Assembly: GCA_003987775.1 (NCBI GenBank)
Contig: RXJD01000022.1
Span: 123,590 to 187,589, forward strand
Length of the DNA: 64,000 bases
Direction: 5' to 3'
From: Mycobacterium sp.
GTDB lineage: Bacteria > Actinomycetota > Actinomycetes > Mycobacteriales > Mycobacteriaceae
The position numbers were made by a program, and so were the translations under genes. The notes under the pieces are model-generated. The model worked only from the letters and a program-made list of their open reading frames with translations. It was not told the DNA's origin and ran no database searches. Position 1 is the first letter of the stretch; each line of letters opens with the position of its first letter. Of this stretch, positions 60,007 to 64,000 are shown one piece after another.

Positions 60007-60564
60007 TTATTCGGACGAAGCGGTGGGCACCTCGGCGAATTGCCGCAAAATCGTTGAACAAAAGGCCGACAAATCTCTTGGTGACCGACTGGTGATCAGA
60101 TTCCCGTCGACCACTACTTCTTCGTCGACGACGCGTGCTCCGGCGTTGCGGAGATCGGTGCGGATGCTCGGGTATGAAGTCAGGGTGCGGCCGGCCACCA
60201 CGCCGGCTTCGACCAGCGTCCAAGGGCCGTGACATATTGCCGCGACGGGCTTTCCGGACTCCACGAACTCGCGGACGAATGAAACCGCGGCTTCGTCGGC
60301 ACGCAGTTTGTCCGGGTTGACGGTGCCACCCGGCAGAATCAGGCCGTCATAGTCCGCGGCGGATGAGTCTTTCACAGCACGGTCCACCGTGATCGTCCCA
60401 GCGGGTTCCAGATCGTGATTGCGGGCTTGGATTTCACCGGTTTTCAGCGACACGATGTCGATTCGCGCACCCGCTTCCCGCAGCGCCTCACGGGGTTGCT
60501 CGAGTTCGATTTTCTCTACGCCGTCGGCGGCTAAGATGGCAATTCTTTTGCCGTCCAGTGTCAT
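60007..60564 (-). CDS. DJ-1/PfpI family protein
   Basis: A 185-residue type-1 glutamine amidotransferase-like protein. The nucleophile elbow AAICHGPWTL (Cys near residue 107) and YDGLILPGG are typical of the DJ-1/PfpI group, including YhbO-like deglycases and chaperones. AGGAG precedes ATG 60564. It lies 14 bases after the convergently ordered alcohol dehydrogenase stop, so the two are probably one operon. Confidence 0.88.
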   Translation of the reverse strand: MTLDGKRIAILAADGVEKIELEQPREALREAGARIDIVSLKTGEIQARNHDLEPAGTITVDRAVKDSSAADYDGLILPGGTVNPDKLRADEAAVSFVREFVESGKPVAAICHGPWTLVEAGVVAGRTLTSYPSIRTDLRNAGARVVDEEVVVDGNLITSRSPRDLSAFCSTILRQFAEVPTASSE

Positions 60565-60578
60565 CGACAATTCTCCTT

Positions 60579-61748
60579 TTAGGGATTCAGAACCACTTTT
60601 GTGCAGTTGTCCTGCTTGTGTTTGAAGATTTCGTAGCCCTTCGGCGCCTGGTTCAACGGTAAATGGTGACTGATGATTGCCGTCGGATCGATCTCACCGT
60701 TGCGGATCCGTTCTAGTAGCGGACGCATGTAGCGGTGGACGTGGCACTGTCCGGTCTTGATGGTCAGCGAGCGGTTCAGCACCGCCCCGATCGGGAATTT
60801 GTCCATCATTCCGCCGTAGACACCGACGATCGAAATCGTGCCGCCGTTACGACAGCTCATCGCGGCTTCCCGAATCGCGTGTGGCCGTTCGGTTTCCAGG
60901 CGCGCGGCCTGCTTGACCCGGTCATAGGCGTCGACCACCTTGGAGCTGTTGCGGGCCTCCATACCGACCGCGTCGATGCAGTGGTCGGGCCCCCGGCCGG
61001 CGGTGATCTCCTGCAACTCTCCGAGCACCGACGTTTCAGCGAAGTTCAGCGGGGTGGCCCCCAACCGCTCCGCCAGCTCCAATCGGTAAGGCACCCGGTC
61101 GATCACGATCACCTGTGCCGCGCCGAGCAGCCGGGCGCTCACCGCCGCGAACAGGCCGACCGGACCGGCACCCCACACCGCGACGACGTCGCCGGGTGTG
61201 ATGTCGCACATCTCGGCACCCATGTAGCCGGTCGGGAGGATGTCGGAGAGGAACAGCGCCTGGTCATCGGTGAGGTCGTCGTCGACCTTCAGCGGACCGA
61301 CGTCGGCGAACGGGACGCGTGCGTATTCGGCTTGCCCACCAGCGAATCCGCCGAGCATGTGCGAATAGCCGAAGAGGCCGGCGGGGGAATGCCCCATCAG
61401 CTTTTCGGCGATTCCCGCGTTGGGGTTCGAGTTTTCGCAGAGTGAGTAGAGGTCACGGTCGCACGCCGAGCAAGCTCCGCAGGCGATCGGGAACGGCACC
61501 ACCACCCGGTCGCCAACCTGGAGATTGTCGACGCCCTTGCCAACTTCCACCACCTCACCCATGAATTCGTGTCCGAGGATGTCGCCGTCTTTGACGGTGG
61601 GGATGTAGCCGTTGTAGATGTGCAGATCCGAACCGCAGATCGCGGTCGACGTGACCCGCACGATGGCGTCTCGGTCGTTGAGAATCTTGGGATCCGGAAC
61701 CGATTGCACCTCAACGTTATTGCGCCCCGCCCATACTGTGGCCTTCAT
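60579..61748 (-). CDS. zinc-dependent alcohol dehydrogenase
   Basis: A 389-residue medium-chain dehydrogenase. Catalytic zinc ligands are Cys in AICGSDLH (residue 38) and His/Glu in GHEFMGEV; the structural zinc site is CGACSACDRDLYSLC. The Rossmann motif is VWGAGPVGLFAA near residue 192. The length and loops resemble glutathione-independent formaldehyde dehydrogenases. It overlaps the SRPBCC gene by four bases. Confidence 0.9.
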   Translation of the reverse strand: MKATVWAGRNNVEVQSVPDPKILNDRDAIVRVTSTAICGSDLHIYNGYIPTVKDGDILGHEFMGEVVEVGKGVDNLQVGDRVVVPFPIACGACSACDRDLYSLCENSNPNAGIAEKLMGHSPAGLFGYSHMLGGFAGGQAEYARVPFADVGPLKVDDDLTDDQALFLSDILPTGYMGAEMCDITPGDVVAVWGAGPVGLFAAVSARLLGAAQVIVIDRVPYRLELAERLGATPLNFAETSVLGELQEITAGRGPDHCIDAVGMEARNSSKVVDAYDRVKQAARLETERPHAIREAAMSCRNGGTISIVGVYGGMMDKFPIGAVLNRSLTIKTGQCHVHRYMRPLLERIRNGEIDPTAIISHHLPLNQAPKGYEIFKHKQDNCTKVVLNP

Positions 61749-62680
61749 CGCGACACCACCTTGCCTGAGGGCTGGGCCGACTGCTGATGCAGCTGCCGGC
61801 GTGCGACAGTGCCGTCCGGCGATCCGTCTGAACGCAACACCTGACCGGTCTCCAGGATCTGTTTGAAACGGCGGAGATCGTCATTGACCTGCTGATCGGG
61901 AGACTCCCCCAGGAGGGTGGCCGCTGCCTTGCCGAGCGCACCGCCGGGCATCTGGTAGGCCATCGTGACCCGTACCTCGGTGCTTTTGCCCGTGGGATCG
62001 GGGGTGAAGTCGACGCACCCGCTGTTCTCGATTCCCGAGCCCGGCAGCGATTGCCATGCGATCCGCTTGCCGGGCAGGTCCTCGGTGATCTGCGCGTCCC
62101 ACTGAACAGGTTGCCCGACAGGCGAATTGGCGATCCAGTGCGAGCATCCGTCCTGTGCGGTGGTCACCGATTGCAGGTGGTGCATGAACGTCGGCAGGTT
62201 TTCCAGGTTACGCCAGAAGCCGTACACGTATTCCGGAGTGCGCAGAACGGTGACGGCGGCGCGCAACGTCCGGGGCGGCTGACCACCCGCGTGGCGGGCG
62301 GTGTCACCGTGCGTGGTGCGCAGCGCTGCATAGAGGTCCGCCCCGCCTATCGCAGTGAGCGCGGCAGCGGTAATCAGGCCGCGCCGGCGCCGGCCGGGCC
62401 CACGGCGCATGACGCCTGCCCCCAGGAACGCGACGTCGAGCACGTCGCCAGCGACGCGAGTCCAGACGAGTTTGTCCGGGCCCGCCAACAACGCTGCGCC
62501 GTGCCCACATTCACGCATACCCAAGGCACGGATAATCGCGCGGGATCGCCTCGTTTCGTCTACGCCGGCAAGCGCTGCGATTCTCCCCGGTGCCACGATT
62601 TCGGACAGCCCGAGGCCGAGACTTGCCGCACCCAGTGCTTTGACCAGAACCGCCGTCTTACTTGCCGCGGAATCGTTCAT
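61745..62680 (-). CDS. SRPBCC domain membrane protein
   Basis: A 311-residue protein. The N-terminal 130 residues contain two to three membrane segments (VKALGAASLGLGLSEIV, LITAAALTAIGGADLY), and residues 135-275 form an SRPBCC/START-like cavity domain (PEYVYGFWRNLENLPTFMHHLQSV is typical). It resembles proteins annotated as coenzyme Q-binding or cyclase/dehydrase. Stop overlaps the dehydrogenase start. Confidence 0.82.
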   Translation of the reverse strand: MNDSAASKTAVLVKALGAASLGLGLSEIVAPGRIAALAGVDETRRSRAIIRALGMRECGHGAALLAGPDKLVWTRVAGDVLDVAFLGAGVMRRGPGRRRRGLITAAALTAIGGADLYAALRTTHGDTARHAGGQPPRTLRAAVTVLRTPEYVYGFWRNLENLPTFMHHLQSVTTAQDGCSHWIANSPVGQPVQWDAQITEDLPGKRIAWQSLPGSGIENSGCVDFTPDPTGKSTEVRVTMAYQMPGGALGKAAATLLGESPDQQVNDDLRRFKQILETGQVLRSDGSPDGTVARRQLHQQSAQPSGKVVSR

Positions 62681-62812
62681 TGGTCGAACTCCTTGCGTCG
62701 CCGGATAATCCGGCGTTCGTCATTGCGTACTGTTGAGCGGATCCGACCCGCGATTGCGCCATCGCTAACGGCAGCGATACCCGTGCAACGGCCACCCAAA
62801 CGTGGCGTTCAG

Positions 62813-63799
62813 TCAGCTCGAGGCGCTGCGCAGCGCATCCAGCAATGGCTCGGCGGCTTCCTTCAGGAATTGCTGTTGAGTGTCGCCACCGATCTGAACG
62901 AGCGCGATATCTGTGAAACCGGCCTCCCAGTAAGACTTCGCGGCCTCGACGATCGCATCCAGGTCCGGACCGCAGGGGATGCTCTCCGCTACATCCTCGG
63001 GCCGCACGAACTGTGTTGCGCCGGCGAATCCGGCGGGCGTCGGCAGGTCCGCGTTGACTGTCCAGCCGCCGGCAAACCAGCGGAACTGATCGTGTGCCCG
63101 GGCGACCGCCGCGTCGCGGTCGGGATCCCAGCACACCGGCAGCTGCCCGACGACCCGGCCGGCGCCGGGCCAGCCGCCGCTCTGGCGGGCCGTGCGCCAG
63201 GCGTCGACCAGTTCCTGGTCGGGTTCCACCGCGATGAGGTGGTCGGCCAGTTTGCCGAACTTCTCGACGCCCCTGGCGCCCGCCATCGCCACTCCGATGC
63301 CGGGCGGCACGTCCGGTGCGTCCCACAAGCGGGCGGAGTCCACCTGGAAGTATTCGCCGCGCCAGTCCACCAGTTCGCCGCCGAAGAGTTCGCGGATGAT
63401 CTTGATGGCTTCGCGCAACATGTCCTGGCGGCGCTCGACGGTCGGCCAGCCTTTGCCGATCACGTGTTCGTTGAGATTCTCGCCACTACCCAGGCCCAGC
63501 GTGAAGCGTCCGTCGGAAAGAATCTGCACGGTGGCGGCCTGCTGAGCGACGATCGCGGGGTGGTACCGCATGGTGGGGCACGTCACGTAGGAGTAGAGAT
63601 CGACGCGTTCGGTGGCGTGCGCCACCGCGCCGAGCACAGCCCATGCGTTAGGGGCGTGACCCTGCGAAGTCAGCCACGGCGAAAAGTGATCGCTGCAGAC
63701 CTCGAAGTCGAATCCCCGTTGTTCGGCCGAAACAGCATCGCGCACAAGCTCTTTGGGACCAGCTTGCTCTGTCATCAGGGTATATCCGAACCGGGGCAT
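62813..63799 (-). CDS. F420-dependent LLM-class oxidoreductase
   Basis: A 328-residue luciferase-like monooxygenase of the TIGR03557 (G6PDH-like F420) type. FGYTLMTEQ, SDHFSPW, GLGSGENLNEHV and GIGVAMAG are recognisable family segments. The cofactor should be F420, typical of mycobacteria. Substrate unknown. Start ATG 63799. Confidence 0.9.
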   Translation of the reverse strand: MPRFGYTLMTEQAGPKELVRDAVSAEQRGFDFEVCSDHFSPWLTSQGHAPNAWAVLGAVAHATERVDLYSYVTCPTMRYHPAIVAQQAATVQILSDGRFTLGLGSGENLNEHVIGKGWPTVERRQDMLREAIKIIRELFGGELVDWRGEYFQVDSARLWDAPDVPPGIGVAMAGARGVEKFGKLADHLIAVEPDQELVDAWRTARQSGGWPGAGRVVGQLPVCWDPDRDAAVARAHDQFRWFAGGWTVNADLPTPAGFAGATQFVRPEDVAESIPCGPDLDAIVEAAKSYWEAGFTDIALVQIGGDTQQQFLKEAAEPLLDALRSASS

Positions 63800-63940
63800 A
63801 CCTGGGGGTACCCTGCGACCGGCGAAGCAAACGACGCTGGATTGTCAGAAGAAGTTCCGCCTGCGGCGCACCAACTCAAAGGAGTGCCCGGTGAGTGGCG
63901 TCTTTTCGCCGTCGCCTCTGGGTGAGGTGTTGACCGGTCC

Positions 63941-64000
63941 TCAGAAGGGTGGCGGGTCGTCGTTGGGGTGTGGTGGTGGGTGGTTGTCGGCGTAGGCGAA
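63941..64000 (-). CDS. possible C-terminus of a gene cut by the window edge
   Basis: On the minus strand the last 20 codons before a TGA at 63943-63941 read as a Pro/His/Asp-rich tail (ADNHPPPHPNDDPP). Such tails occur at the end of 13E12/DUF222 HNH-type proteins. Too little is visible to assign a family, and a short plus-strand reading over the same bases exists. Confidence 0.3.
   Translation of the reverse strand, partial: FAYADNHPPPHPNDDPPPF

Noticed and set aside
63891-63995. 34-codon plus-strand frame after AAAGGAG near the right edge
   Set aside because: It has a ribosome-like site but the sequence is low complexity, and the minus-strand reading looks more like a protein tail; too little sequence to decide.

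Overview
The window is about 64 kb of high-GC actinobacterial DNA from a mycobacterium (Mycobacterium or Mycolicibacterium type). Gene content and order from about 7.6 to 41 kb follow the Mycobacterium tuberculosis segment Rv3656c-Rv3686c closely: Tad pilus genes, 6C sRNA, Ms1-type sRNA, dppABCD, acs, marP, nth, crp, the two GET3/ArsA-like ATPases, whiB4, ponA2, a cysteine-synthase-like gene and tRNA-Pro. Translation starts are often GTG or TTG, four-base stop/start overlaps are frequent, and several genes have a TAnnnT box 6-8 bases before the start codon, the mycobacterial leaderless pattern.

Region 1 (1-7.6 kb) is the right-hand part of an integrated phage-satellite-like element. It holds an HNH nuclease, a RecA-fold replication ATPase, a nine-copy iteron array that looks like a replication origin, small zinc-ribbon proteins, one HK97-fold capsid protein, two small helix-turn-helix proteins and a large serine integrase. 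The integrase sits against a truncated Flp-type pilin (DUF4244) gene of the host Tad operon, so the attachment site appears to lie inside the pilin gene. No portal, terminase or tail gene is seen here; the left end lies outside the window.

Region 2 (7.6-41 kb) is conserved mycobacterial backbone: Tad secretion ATPase and platform genes with the CpaE-like Ssd protein, two abundant small RNAs flanking a HAD hydrolase gene, a peptide permease, acetyl-CoA synthetase, secreted and membrane proteases, the Nudix/thioredoxin/endonuclease III cluster, Crp, WhiB4 and PonA2.

Region 3 (41-53 kb) interrupts the M. tuberculosis order between Rv3686c-like and Rv3687c-like (rsfB) genes. It contains a tightly coupled five-gene operon (GT2 glycosyltransferase, acyl-CoA dehydrogenase, PIG-L deacetylase, methyltransferase, endonuclease/exonuclease/phosphatase protein) with a two-fold symmetric operator candidate in front. 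It also holds several tiny acidic proteins, an STAS-HATPase fusion, a GT4 glycosyltransferase, an AraC regulator, a PAS-ANTAR protein, topoisomerase IB and a haemophore-like protein.

Region 4 (53-58 kb) is a stressosome cassette, rsbR-rsbS-rsbT-rsbX and a multidomain RsbU-type phosphatase/kinase fusion, divergent from the anti-anti-sigma factor gene rsfB. Region 5 (58-64 kb) carries redox and detoxification genes (haem-oxygenase-like diiron protein, CDGSH protein, PrmC-like methyltransferase, DJ-1/PfpI protein, zinc alcohol dehydrogenase, SRPBCC protein, F420-type LLM enzyme). At the right edge is the possible tail of a further minus-strand gene.
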